From an uncultured Lachnospiraceae bacterium (GTDB lineage: Bacteria > Bacillota > Clostridia > Lachnospirales > Lachnospiraceae), in assembly GCA_947564735.1 (NCBI GenBank), contig CANOEC010000003.1, forward strand, positions 1 to 64,000: DNA of 64,000 bases, read 5' to 3'. The notes below the pieces were generated by a model, which made no database searches, was not told the origin of the DNA, and saw nothing but the letters and a program-made list of their open reading frames with translations. The position numbers and the translations under genes are program-made. This document shows positions 18,501-27,304 of this stretch, piece after piece (the first letter of the stretch is position 1; each line of letters begins with the position of its first letter).

Positions 18501-20016
18501 CATCCGGTTCTGCCCATGGCTGCAGGACAATCTGTTCCCCGGCATAATAAACATTCTGCGCAAGCCATGAGGTATCCGTAAGATAAACCATGACATTCGA
18601 CAGAAAAACCGGAAATTCCGCCCGCAGCGGGAAATCCGACTCCCGCAGGTCAAAGCCCACCACAACTTCCTTTACGCCATCCTGTTCTCTGTAATAACCC
18701 GCACATTTTCCATTGTATTCCAGAAAGCTTTCCGCTCCTTCCGGAAGCGTAAAGGAAAACGCCGTATTCACTCCTATGGTAAATCCGGACAGACCGGCAG
18801 TCAGATCACAGTCCTTCATCGTCAACACTACATTTTCCAGTGTCCCTGTGTTTTCTTTGCCGGCATCGCCAAAAATCAGCCGGTTCTTTCCTTCCGTCTC
18901 TGGAATCTGTCCCGCATCATAGATGACCACATTATTATCATCTATTGTATCCGTCGCCGCTTTGGCAATACTCTCCCCCGTAATGGCAAGATATGCCTTC
19001 TCGATAAAAATATTGCCTTCTCCGACAAGCAGTCCTTTCACCTGATTTGCCGTGCTCTTGACCGCCTCCGAAACATTGTCCGCTGTCAGACTGTCACTTG
19101 CTCCCCCATCATATGTAATCCCGTCAATACATGACTTCAGCGTCTGTCCCTGCCACTCCACCTGCTCAAACAAACAATAGTCACTCTTTGAAGGTCCAAG
19201 CTGCATCTGTTTTAACGCAATCAGATTCTCCCCTTCGTCATACAGACTGACGTCAAAGGTAACGCTGCTGTCGCTGTAATTGACCACACTCACCATCACA
19301 TCATAAAGCCCGTCTTCCCGTTTCGTGAATACGGTATATTCATTTGCCACATTGGAAGACGCCCCGCCAAATACATAAAGCTCCTTCCCCGCACTGCTGT
19401 AGAGCTCATCAAATTCTGATGCGCCTGCACCATCCGTATAGACGAGCAGCTCCGCCGCATTTGCCGCATCATCTCCGACAAGCGCATCCAGAGTTCCCTG
19501 CGCCTGTACAAGACTGCCTCCGCTGTCACTGCACGCAATTTCCTGCAGGGTCCTAAGCAGCCTGTCTGTATCCGTCATATCCACTGCCAGAACCCTTACT
19601 CCCAGCGCATCCTCCGTCACAATGGAAATGCTGGTATGCTCCGCCGTCCTCACATAATCGCCCGCCTGTGCTACCGCCTCCTCAAGACGGGTCATACCCG
19701 CATCTGTCATATGCTGCATACTGCCGCTTGTATCGAACAGCAGTATCTTTCTTCCGCCGCTTTGCCCCTCTGACCTGATATAAGGCGACATCAGCGCGAC
19801 TACCAGCAATAATATGACAAGAATCTGCAGATACATAAGAAGATTGTGGACAAATTTCTCAAAAAAAGTCTTAGACTGCTCATTTTTCAACAGCTTCTGC
19901 CAGAGAAGGTTGGAAGATATCAGATAATCCTCCCCCTTCGGTTTTAGCAGATATAAAATTATAATCACCGGAACCGCAGCCAGAAAAGCCAGCGGCCATA
20001 AATTTTCAAATATCAT
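15580..20016 (-). CDS. Giant BatA/vWA membrane protein with multiple vWA-like domains
   Basis: 1478 aa. The N-terminus is a BatA-type membrane anchor (about 1-75, ending in VILLLVVALMSPYI). A first vWA domain carries the MIDAS motif LFDTSGSMQ near residue 90. Further on come membrane helices near 570-620, a degenerate vWA-like segment (VFVVDFSDSN near 626), a class I glutamine-amidotransferase-like segment (ILLISGQGVE near 850; FICCGGEDSFALGGY), and a second canonical vWA domain (MVVDHSGSMIGEA near 968; LLTDGMGETDN). A last helix lies near 1385-1402, before a basic/polar cytosolic tail. It overlaps the DUF58 gene by 11 bp. MoxR, DUF58 and vWA proteins commonly work together in assembling or maturing envelope complexes. 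Fusion of several modules in one chain is unusual. Confidence 0.8.
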   Translation of the reverse strand: MIFENLWPLAFLAAVPVIIILYLLKPKGEDYLISSNLLWQKLLKNEQSKTFFEKFVHNLLMYLQILVILLLVVALMSPYIRSEGQSGGRKILLFDTSGSMQHMTDAGMTRLEEAVAQAGDYVRTAEHTSISIVTEDALGVRVLAVDMTDTDRLLRTLQEIACSDSGGSLVQAQGTLDALVGDDAANAAELLVYTDGAGASEFDELYSSAGKELYVFGGASSNVANEYTVFTKREDGLYDVMVSVVNYSDSSVTFDVSLYDEGENLIALKQMQLGPSKSDYCLFEQVEWQGQTLKSCIDGITYDGGASDSLTADNVSEAVKSTANQVKGLLVGEGNIFIEKAYLAITGESIAKAATDTIDDNNVVIYDAGQIPETEGKNRLIFGDAGKENTGTLENVVLTMKDCDLTAGLSGFTIGVNTAFSFTLPEGAESFLEYNGKCAGYYREQDGVKEVVVGFDLRESDFPLRAEFPVFLSNVMVYLTDTSWLAQNVYYAGEQIVLQPWAEPDAVMSDGQPGKAGLYQVGNGEHEETYVVRFQTVTESDGRQTADSVGSTETLRIQKVKRAARNLFLLLALLFLLVEWIVYVRQMRYRGRFYLILRGAVAVCVALALLGIQIPFGNSRTATVFVVDFSDSNAQNIQSAEKYLQSAIAKMPAGNAYGIVTFGKNALVEQFLTEEGHYGGLLTLPEKTATNFEEAVSKALTMIPGDYSGRLVVLTDGKQTRGDIGRMGQALSKGEVEFLTLLYEDEETSDAYVDNVSLPSYLHPGDKYAIHVLVESNYDTDAVIEIYRGSVRTASNSVHLNRGSNRFVFSAQVDAKTDSGSMENLRVQVRAPGDTCAENDSYSAYSVVEAAPKILLISGQGVEVSAFDSVLDAAGCDYHVVSALNAPDDIKAMLAYKAMILVDTYIDDLPEGFLDNLEAYVKDYGCGFICCGGEDSFALGGYRNTALETVLPVDMMPRSLNEIPSMAMVMVVDHSGSMIGEAAESGASNLDVAIKAAAVAVDNLRDSDYVGVLTFDDQYEWQVELTGAEDKETIKDEIMKIGAGGGTTIKPALLEACETISDSDASIKHVVLLTDGMGETDNFQDVINAYTAEGITLSTVAVGSLSDTQLLEKLAKECDGRYYYSDLASDIPKIFAREVFLGSDSYIQNGVFSLKVRQSHELTKNLFMDGWPVVYGYIASTPKTASVPVIVSADKENPILTVWQYGLGRAVAWNSDVTGEWSGAFAGEEDYVQMWKRIVDYSTGNVDMGEDRVDVVTAGEQTEITYQTDDYRSGTEVLVTMIDPEGNTVEEKFHATAPGEYKAELPTSQTGLYHFNIRRSEDGEMQSYLTTAAAVQFSDEYKFDVNTDAYLRFVEQYGRIITEQDNVFTRIATGARERYSLTNWLIILSVCLFVTDVALRRFRIAPRKLRLRSGKQENGEMVVENRLQDAAGEAMMEKDSFKELGKKGKESGKPKKNGQSEQNLDTSQLLKKKEDRKI

Positions 20017-20887
20017 ATAGCATCCTTAAATCCTGAAAAATCAATTGATAAATATCCGTCCCTGTACTGCATACCGCATAGAATGCCCCTGCCCTTACGC
20101 ATTCTCTCTGCATCCGCTCCGTAAATTCCTGCAGGGATTTCTCATAGGCGCGGATACTGCCGTCATCCAGAGTCAGCCGCAGGGTACTTTGATTCTCCAT
20201 ATCAATCAGATTCCGTGTCCCCGTCATTTCTACCCACAGTTCCTCTTTTGCCAGTACATGGAGCACTACGATTTTCTGCTTTCTGTAATCCAGAAGATGC
20301 AAAAGCCTGCGCAGTGTCTCCTGTCCCTCCACAAAATGGTCCTGTAGAAAATCACTGAGCAGGATGGTCACGCCCGTCCCTTTCACCGGAAGACCCAAAA
20401 CCGCTTCCGCAATATCCGCCTCGCCCTCAAAGGTGCGCTGCCTCAGCCAGTCCGTAAGCCGGGGCAACGCCCTTTTCCCGCCCCCTGCTGCAAAAGGCTG
20501 ATGCATCCTGCGCATGTCATAGAGCATGACACGGTCCATATTATGTAAACCTATATAGGCAAGCGCCGCCGCCAGTTCACAGGCAAGTTCACTCTTTTTC
20601 CTCGCACCATAATCCATGGAGGCGCTGGTATCAATTAAAATGGATACCACCGCTTCCTTTTCCTCCATATATTCCTTCACATAAAATCTGTCCAGACGCC
20701 CATAGGCATTCCAGTCAATGCGGCGTATATCGTCTCCCGGCATATACTCCCTGAAATCCGAAAATTCCATGGAAGATCCCTTCTGTGTAGATTTACGGTT
20801 TCCAGTCAGATTCATGGAAGATTTGTGTCCCATGGCAAGCTTAAGCCTTGACAGCTTCTCAAAAAATGCAGCGTCCAACATCGTCAT
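20006..20887 (-). CDS. DUF58 domain protein
   Basis: 293 aa. The DUF58 hallmark is in EFSDFREYMPGDDIRRIDWNAYGR, followed by a vWA-like part with DTSASMDYG and LLSDFLQDH. DUF58 proteins are almost always encoded beside MoxR ATPases and vWA proteins. It starts 10 bp after the MoxR stop, and its end overlaps the next gene, so translation is probably coupled. No signal peptide; likely cytosolic. Confidence 0.9.
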   Translation of the reverse strand: MTMLDAAFFEKLSRLKLAMGHKSSMNLTGNRKSTQKGSSMEFSDFREYMPGDDIRRIDWNAYGRLDRFYVKEYMEEKEAVVSILIDTSASMDYGARKKSELACELAAALAYIGLHNMDRVMLYDMRRMHQPFAAGGGKRALPRLTDWLRQRTFEGEADIAEAVLGLPVKGTGVTILLSDFLQDHFVEGQETLRRLLHLLDYRKQKIVVLHVLAKEELWVEMTGTRNLIDMENQSTLRLTLDDGSIRAYEKSLQEFTERMQRECVRAGAFYAVCSTGTDIYQLIFQDLRMLYDI

Positions 20888-20897
20888 CCCGTTTCCC

Positions 20898-21878
20898 CTA
20901 TCTGCCCGTCATAGCCGTTTTCGCTTCCAGAATCCTTGTAATGATATCATCCTCGGTAATTCCTGCGCTAATGGCATCAAACCCCGGAATGATTCGATGG
21001 CGAAGTACCGGATATGCCACTTCCCGCACATCCTGAAAGGAAACATTGAAACGACCTTCCAAAAAAGCCTTCGCCCTTGCCGCGCGTATGAGTGCCTGTG
21101 CCGCTCTGGGACTCGCCCCTTCTCTGATATGCGGATTCGGAACATGCGTCTCCATAACGATTTCCAGCAGATAATCCATCACCGCATCCGCAATCGGCAC
21201 CTGACTGACCAGCGCCCTTGCCGCCAGAAGTCCCTCCCCATCCATCATTTTTTCGATAACCGGCTCCCGGTTTCCCTCCGTGAGCGCAACAATCCCTTTC
21301 AACTCTTCCCTGCCCGGAAAGCGCACCAACAGCTTAAACATAAATCGGTCTAACTGCGCCTCCGGCAGCGGATAGGTTCCCTCATTCTCTATCGGATTCT
21401 GGGTTGCCAGCACAAAAAAAGGTTCCGCCAGCACATGACTGACATTTCCCACCGTCACCGTATGCTCCTGCATAGCCTCCAGCAACGCCGACTGCGTTTT
21501 GGGCGTGGCGCGGTTAATCTCATCCGCCAGAATCAGATTGGCAAACACCGGTCCCCGCTCAAAAGAAAAAGAACTGCCCTGTTCATTCTTGATAATAATG
21601 TTCGTCCCGGTCACATCGCTGGGCATCAAATCCGGAGTAAACTGGATTCTTTTAAAAGACAAATCAAAAACCTTACCGATGGTACTGACCAGTCTGGTCT
21701 TCCCTAAGCCCGGCATCCCCTCTAAAAGTACGTTGCCTCCCGTAAGCATCGCCAGCATAACCTGTCTGATAATCTGTCTTTGTCCGATAATTCCTTTCTG
21801 TATCTCTCGTTCACATGCGGCAACCCGCTGTGCCATATATGCCGGTTCTCCAAATCTGCTCCTGTCTAACTCAGCCAT
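20898..21878 (-). CDS. MoxR-family AAA+ ATPase
   Basis: 326 aa. Walker A GMPGLGKTRLV, Walker B ILADEINRATPKTQSALLEAM, sensor ATQNPIENEGTYPLPEAQLDRFMFK and the MoxR C-terminal lid are all present. MoxR ATPases act as chaperones or activators of vWA partners, here presumably the BatA/vWA protein. It lies 28 bp after the Gly/Gln-rich membrane protein gene. Confidence 0.95.
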   Translation of the reverse strand: MAELDRSRFGEPAYMAQRVAACEREIQKGIIGQRQIIRQVMLAMLTGGNVLLEGMPGLGKTRLVSTIGKVFDLSFKRIQFTPDLMPSDVTGTNIIIKNEQGSSFSFERGPVFANLILADEINRATPKTQSALLEAMQEHTVTVGNVSHVLAEPFFVLATQNPIENEGTYPLPEAQLDRFMFKLLVRFPGREELKGIVALTEGNREPVIEKMMDGEGLLAARALVSQVPIADAVMDYLLEIVMETHVPNPHIREGASPRAAQALIRAARAKAFLEGRFNVSFQDVREVAYPVLRHRIIPGFDAISAGITEDDIITRILEAKTAMTGR

Positions 21879-21906
21879 ATCCCTGTCGCCTCCCTGTCTT
21901 CTTGCT

Positions 21907-23283
21907 CTACTGATTAAAACTTGAAAAATACTCCTTTATGATATCCTCCATGCCGCTTGGATACCGTCCTGCCGCAATCCCTTCATAGGCATTCTGCTCA
22001 TAACTTCCAATCGCCGCTTCGTAAGATGTATGCTCCCCTTCCCAATTCAAACCGTTCTGGGCGCGAAAATATTCGGAGTTATCATGGCTGTCAACATTTC
22101 CTGTGAGATTTCCACTGTCTGCAATGGCATTCGGAATACTGACATAATCGTGGGGCGCACTGCTGCTGCCATCCCCCCTGCCGCCGCCGGAACCGTCACC
22201 CTGCCCGTTTTGTCCTTGCCCGTTTCCTTTGCCGTCCTGTCCCTGTCCTTGTCCGTTTCCGTCTCCGCTGCCGCCTTGTCCCTGCCCGTTTCCGTCTCCG
22301 CTGCCGTCTTGTCCCTGTCCGTTTCCGTCTCCACTGCCGCCTTGTCCCTGTCCGTTTCCATTTCCATTGCCGCTCTGTCCCTGTCCGTTTCCGTCTCCAC
22401 TGCCGCTCTGTCCTGTTCCGGAACCGTCGTTCCTCGCCTGCCTCATGTCACTCAAATTCTTAAGCTTGTCCGCCATTTCCTGCATTGCATCCGCCGAGAC
22501 TACGGAAACGCCTGCGCCGGCTTGCAAATCCTGTATGATATCGGATAATCGGCTGCTCATATCTTCGTATTTGTAATTCAGCTTCTGGGATGCTGCGGTC
22601 AGCGCCTGCTTGGAATCCGCCTGCTGATACTCCGAAAGCGAAGAAGCAAGACTCTCCGTCATCTCACGAAGCGCATCCTGCTGCTCTTCCGTCAGCTCCT
22701 CCTGCGCAAGCTGTTCCAATGCCTCCATGATTTCTTCTATTTCATCCTCTTTCTCATGCGCCTCCTCCCGTATACTTTGAAGCTGCGCCGCACGGTCCTT
22801 TGCTCCGGAAGGAAGCAGGGCAAGCCCCACGGAAGCCACAAGCAAAAGTAAAAGCAATCCCATCTTCGGAATGGGCGGCATGAGAGGAATCCGAATCCTG
22901 TCCTTATGCTCCCTCAACTGTCTTAGGGCATCCGCCCGCTGCAGCCCGACGAATGTGCCTTCTTTGCCAAGATGCTCATACGCCGTAACAATCCGTTCCT
23001 CAAATCCGAAGCCGTCCATCCGAAGAGCAACCTGCTCCATGGTCGTCCGCTTTACAAGCATCGCCACAATCACTGACGCCTCAGCGAAAAGAAACGCCAG
23101 TATCATATAGAAATTGGCATCATAAAAAGGCACAAAGAGCGCCGTCGCCTGAAAAAGAATCCCCACTCCCGCGCCAACACTCAACGCAAAAACGGATTTT
23201 TTGAAGAAATCCGCAAGATTCATCCTGCGCCTGAAGGCATGTATTATTTTCAGAAATTCTCTCTGTTCCATACCAATACCCAT
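21907..23283 (-). CDS. Membrane protein with long coiled coil and Gly/Gln/Asp-rich tandem repeats
   Basis: 458 aa. Two membrane helices near the N-terminus (about 25-75) and one near 140-155 are followed by an acidic coiled coil (EEAHEKEDEIEEIMEALEQL). About residues 284-362 consist of tandem GNGQGQGGSGDG-type repeats visible as DNA repeats at 22195-22430. The C-terminus is a short unique segment. The layout resembles DUF4175-like proteins found next to MoxR/DUF58/vWA genes. It starts 13 bp after the ABC permease stop. The first ATG is very close to its AGGAG, so an ATG four codons later is possible. Confidence 0.65.
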   Translation of the reverse strand: MGIGMEQREFLKIIHAFRRRMNLADFFKKSVFALSVGAGVGILFQATALFVPFYDANFYMILAFLFAEASVIVAMLVKRTTMEQVALRMDGFGFEERIVTAYEHLGKEGTFVGLQRADALRQLREHKDRIRIPLMPPIPKMGLLLLLLVASVGLALLPSGAKDRAAQLQSIREEAHEKEDEIEEIMEALEQLAQEELTEEQQDALREMTESLASSLSEYQQADSKQALTAASQKLNYKYEDMSSRLSDIIQDLQAGAGVSVVSADAMQEMADKLKNLSDMRQARNDGSGTGQSGSGDGNGQGQSGNGNGNGQGQGGSGDGNGQGQDGSGDGNGQGQGGSGDGNGQGQGQDGKGNGQGQNGQGDGSGGGRGDGSSSAPHDYVSIPNAIADSGNLTGNVDSHDNSEYFRAQNGLNWEGEHTSYEAAIGSYEQNAYEGIAAGRYPSGMEDIIKEYFSSFNQ

Positions 23284-23296
23284 GCTCCTAATTCTT

Positions 23297-24199
23297 TCAA
23301 CCTTTCTTACGTTTCCTGCCCGATGAAGAATGCATCGGATTCACCTTCCATGCGGCCGCAAGCAGCAGCAGAACAGACAGTAAAAAAATACATCCCGCAG
23401 AAACAAACATCCATACCTTGCCATGTGCCAAATGATACGTCACAAATCCCACCTCATCCAGTGAGAAACGAAATGCTTCCCCACCAAAAAGCGATTCACC
23501 CGACATCAGCTGCATAAAAAATTCCTCATAGAAAATAATCGGATTGAACAGCAAAAACAACAGCGATTCTCCCCCGTTATCCCCCTGCGTTATAAACAAT
23601 CTTATCACCATCGGGAAAAACGTCAGTATATAAACCACAAAATAAAATGCATAGGATAAGATAACCGCCGTGATGGACCTGCGGCAGAGGGCGGAACAAA
23701 GAATCCCGATACTGCCCGAAAGTAACGACAGAAGGATAATGGTAAGCACAAAGTAAAGCAGATAACTCCAGCTCAGTCCTCCGACCACAAAAGCCAGCGC
23801 CATAATCGGCATCCCGGCTGCCACAAAGAACAAAATCCGCAGCACCGCAGACATCACCTTTCCTAATACAATAGAAAAGGGCGACATGCATGTGGTTAAC
23901 ATAATATCGAAAGTCTGCCGCTCTTTCTCACCCGAAATTGCAGACGCCGTAATAATCGGTACAATCAAGGCAACAATGCACACCTGTGCAACACAAAGCG
24001 CCGGAAACAAATAAATCAGCCGGCTATAGACATTGCTTGTGCTATAATAGCTGCTGCCTGCACGTTGTATCATTGACAATGCCATAAGAAAGGTCATGGT
24101 CAACACTGCTTCGTAAGCAAACAAGCCCCAGCTTAAGCGCATACTGCGGGCGGTTACCTGCAAATCCTTCTTCACGATAGGGTTCCATTTCAATCTCAT
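23297..24199 (-). CDS. ABC-2 type transporter permease
   Basis: 300 aa with about six hydrophobic helices and a charged loop GEKERQTFDIMLTTCMSP, which is characteristic of ABC-2 / GldF-NosY-like permeases (SGEKERGTLE motif). Its start overlaps the ATPase gene by 4 bp. The substrate is not evident; the membership in a MoxR/vWA operon is like that of Gld-type systems. Confidence 0.9.
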   Translation of the reverse strand: MRLKWNPIVKKDLQVTARSMRLSWGLFAYEAVLTMTFLMALSMIQRAGSSYYSTSNVYSRLIYLFPALCVAQVCIVALIVPIITASAISGEKERQTFDIMLTTCMSPFSIVLGKVMSAVLRILFFVAAGMPIMALAFVVGGLSWSYLLYFVLTIILLSLLSGSIGILCSALCRRSITAVILSYAFYFVVYILTFFPMVIRLFITQGDNGGESLLFLLFNPIIFYEEFFMQLMSGESLFGGEAFRFSLDEVGFVTYHLAHGKVWMFVSAGCIFLLSVLLLLAAAWKVNPMHSSSGRKRKKG

Positions 24200-25122
24200 T
24201 GTGCGTCTCCTCCTGTCAACTGCATAAATAAGGATTCCAGACTGCCTTCCTCCCTGTAAAATCCCGTGAGAACAACCTGATTTTGAAGCATATATCCAAT
24301 CAGCGCACTGATTTGCTCGTCCGCGCCGCCAAATAAGATCACAATCTCATTTTCCCTGACAGACTCTATCCTGACACCAGCCTGCTCCTTTATGATTCTC
24401 ACAGCATTCTCCATGCCGGATGCAACTTGAATATGTATCCTTTTTCCGCCCGACAACTGCTGCATGATATCCTCAATCCTGCCCGCCGTAATCAGTTGTC
24501 CATGGTTCATAATCCCGATACTGTTACACATCTCCGAAAGCTCCGAAAGAATATGGGAACTGATTACAATGGTCTTTCCCATGGAATGAAGATTCTTCAG
24601 CAATTCCTTCATCTCCACTCTGGCTCTGGGGTCAAGCCCGGAGCTTGGCTCGTCGAGAATCAACAGACTCGGATTATGAAGTAACGCCCTTGCCACGCAG
24701 AGACGCTGCTTCATTCCACGGGAGAGCGTGTCCACATAAACCTCTTTTTTATCGGAAAGATTCACAAGCTGCAGCAAATCATCCGTCAGTCTGGCGATAT
24801 CCCGGGAATACATTCCATACATGGAACCGTACATGTCCATATATTCGCGCACTCTCAGATTGTCATATACGCCAAAAAAATCGGGCACATAACCAATCAT
24901 TCTTTTCATTTCTTTACTTCCAACCGCTGCCGTCGTACCGCCGATTCGCACCGAACCGCTGCTTGCCCGAAGCAGCCCGCAGATGATCCGTATCGTCGTC
25001 GTCTTCCCCGCGCCGTTTGGTCCCACGAAACCAAACAAATCCCCCGCCGGGATATGCAGCGACAATTGATTAACCGCCGTAAAAGAACCGTAGTTTTTTG
25101 TCAGGTTATTTATATACAGCAT
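24196..25122 (-). CDS. ABC transporter ATP-binding protein
   Basis: 308 aa. Walker A GPNGAGKTTT, Q-loop region IGYVPDFFGVYDNL, signature LSRGMKQRLCVARALL, Walker B LLILDEPSSGLDP and the H-loop SSHILSELSEMC are all intact. An accessory C-terminal domain of about 80 residues follows. It overlaps the permease gene by 4 bp and lies 33 bp after the large membrane protein gene. Confidence 0.95.
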   Translation of the reverse strand: MLYINNLTKNYGSFTAVNQLSLHIPAGDLFGFVGPNGAGKTTTIRIICGLLRASSGSVRIGGTTAAVGSKEMKRMIGYVPDFFGVYDNLRVREYMDMYGSMYGMYSRDIARLTDDLLQLVNLSDKKEVYVDTLSRGMKQRLCVARALLHNPSLLILDEPSSGLDPRARVEMKELLKNLHSMGKTIVISSHILSELSEMCNSIGIMNHGQLITAGRIEDIMQQLSGGKRIHIQVASGMENAVRIIKEQAGVRIESVRENEIVILFGGADEQISALIGYMLQNQVVLTGFYREEGSLESLFMQLTGGDAQ

Positions 25123-25155
25123 ATCAAGAACCTTGCTCCTTTCTCAGCCTTTCCT

Positions 25156-27147
25156 CTATTGAACCGCATAGACGCATCCGTAGGATACCTCGCTGCACTT
25201 ATCGTCTACCGCTTTACCCCAGTCCTCGGTCACACCGATGATAACCGTCTTATCCGGCTCTTGATCCGCACACGCGGAAACAATCCCTATACCCAGAGCC
25301 GAGAGAATATCTATATCTTTTGACAAATCACCAAACTGTACCTCCTGCAAAAAACTGTAGCAATAGCCGGTCACGCCATCATAATACCCGGCGTCATTGC
25401 GATATACGATTTCCACATCTTCCAGCTTCACCTGTGCGCCTGCCGGAAGATTTTTGTAAACATACACATCCTCTCCTCTGCACACTGCAAAATATTCAAA
25501 ATCCAGTCCGGTATCATTGGTAACCGTTCCTACGAAGCTCTGTCTCCCAATATAGGGCAGATTGCTGGAAATCCCGCCGCTTACCGGTTCCTTGACAATA
25601 CCCGCCTGAAAATAACCGTCTTCAAAGCCCACAGAAGGATTCATGCCAAAGAAAAGCCTGTCTCCCTCCTGCCGGATACGGTAGAAATAGTTATCATCAT
25701 CGCTTCTGTAATTGCTGTCGTCCAAAGGTCCGGCATACGCATACCCTTCTGCCAGACGCAGCGTCCATTCTTTATGCCCGGCATCATAGCAGCGCAGATA
25801 AGTCCGTGCCTTGCCCTTATCGGAAAGCTTCTCTACCGTCACGGAATATACATTGGTGCTCACCACCTCAAATCCTCTTCCTGCCCAATACACCAGAAGG
25901 ATTCCCACAAGCGTGGTTGCCGGCACAGCAAGCCAGTAATAATCCCTTTTCTTTACAACACGCAGAATCAGATACAGAATCGGTCCTATAAAAATAACAT
26001 ACAGAATCACAATCAATTTCAGCCATCCAAACTTTAAGCGGTTGTTACCGTTCCCCAGATAACTGCTGACTCCTGTGAGATAATTCATACTGTTATAATT
26101 AGAAGAAGTCCCCGTTGTATGACGAGCCGCCGCACAGCTGCTCACCCGCTGTAATATGCTTTCCACATAGCTTTTTTGTTGTTCATAATCACCGGCAGCG
26201 TTCACCTTTGCCACCTCCGCCAGTGAGTAGGGCAGGATTCCGACAGCGCCACTTCCCTGTGAACATGTCTGTATGGAGGTGTCATAAGCCTTTTCATAAA
26301 CGCCGCCAACATCCATAAGTTCCGCCATGTGAACCTGCGATAGTTCCACATAATCCCTATCATCATAGATGCCTTCTCCCGGCTCATAGACTCTGACGCA
26401 CTGCATCCCCAAATCATCCAAGCCGCCCAGTACTGCCTCGGCATGTTCCCCTGTTCCGATAATCAGCATTCCTCCGTCGTCTCTCCACTGTCTGATGGCA
26501 TCCACTGCCTTGTCCGGCAAAGTGTCTGTATGATAGCTGTCGATTACCAGAAAGTCTAACCCATCCAAGGAATCTGCCAGACTGTCCTGATTCAGTTCCT
26601 CCAGCTTAATCGGATAACTCTCCCCATAATAATAAAATTCGCTTCCTCCCATATCAAGGTAAGTAAGCGATGTATATTCATCACTCAGAATCCCCAGAAT
26701 AAGGGCGTCCGCCTCTGCCTGCAAAAGCCTTCCAAACTCCTGCCGTGCCGCCACATCCCCATTTTCTGATAAAAGATTCACCTGCACAATCCCGTCTGTG
26801 CGCTCTATGCTGTCTTTTGGCACCCTGACCACAAACTGCTTCGTACTGCCCTGCGGCAGAGACAGTTTTGTATCATAAGCACAGTCGTTTAAGCCTCCAT
26901 AATAGTCCTCGGTGATTCTAAGACGCACTTCTCCTTCCCAGTCCTGCCCCTTATTTTCAATCTGTAACTGTACTTCATAAGCCGACTGATTCCCCGGCAG
27001 CAGTTTTGCATCAATGGCAAAAGACTGTTCTTTGGCGCTTGCCCTCATGCCTGCCTTTCCCACGCCCATCACACAAAGCAACATTCCCATAATAAATAAC
27101 TTAAAAAATCTTTTGGTGATTCTACATTGTTTTCCCTTACTTTCCAT
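25156..27147 (-). CDS. Large secreted/membrane protein, first gene of the MoxR/vWA operon
   Basis: 663 aa. A basic N-terminus and hydrophobic segment (residues 14-36) form a signal peptide. An extracellular Ig-like part (ENKGQDWEGEVRLRITEDYYGG) follows, then a glutamine-amidotransferase-like segment (LDFLVIDSYHTDTLPD, GMLIIGTG), two membrane helices near 380-430 and a further extracytosolic domain. Paralogues of this layout stand beside ABC exporters and MoxR genes in Clostridia. The exact role is unknown. A start at ATG 27147 is assumed. The operon order downstream is ATPase, permease, repeat protein, MoxR, DUF58, BatA/vWA. Confidence 0.65.
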   Translation of the reverse strand: MESKGKQCRITKRFFKLFIMGMLLCVMGVGKAGMRASAKEQSFAIDAKLLPGNQSAYEVQLQIENKGQDWEGEVRLRITEDYYGGLNDCAYDTKLSLPQGSTKQFVVRVPKDSIERTDGIVQVNLLSENGDVAARQEFGRLLQAEADALILGILSDEYTSLTYLDMGGSEFYYYGESYPIKLEELNQDSLADSLDGLDFLVIDSYHTDTLPDKAVDAIRQWRDDGGMLIIGTGEHAEAVLGGLDDLGMQCVRVYEPGEGIYDDRDYVELSQVHMAELMDVGGVYEKAYDTSIQTCSQGSGAVGILPYSLAEVAKVNAAGDYEQQKSYVESILQRVSSCAAARHTTGTSSNYNSMNYLTGVSSYLGNGNNRLKFGWLKLIVILYVIFIGPILYLILRVVKKRDYYWLAVPATTLVGILLVYWAGRGFEVVSTNVYSVTVEKLSDKGKARTYLRCYDAGHKEWTLRLAEGYAYAGPLDDSNYRSDDDNYFYRIRQEGDRLFFGMNPSVGFEDGYFQAGIVKEPVSGGISSNLPYIGRQSFVGTVTNDTGLDFEYFAVCRGEDVYVYKNLPAGAQVKLEDVEIVYRNDAGYYDGVTGYCYSFLQEVQFGDLSKDIDILSALGIGIVSACADQEPDKTVIIGVTEDWGKAVDDKCSEVSYGCVYAVQ

Positions 27148-27304
27148 ATCCCTTCCCCTTCTGTATCATCATTCGGATGCATCTGCCAGCCTGTCCAAGC
27201 CGCCCTCTTCCTGTCTTCCCGTCTATTTATTCCCACAGGCAATCTCCCGCCCTTTTTCGCTTCACTCTCTATGCCCGCTGCCTGCGGCTTGTTTTTTTGC
27301 TCCC

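Noticed and set aside
22195-22430. CRISPR array
   Set aside because: The short tandem repeats here and at 39120-39370 and 49494-49750 are coding repeats without spacers; no CRISPR array or cas gene was seen in the window.
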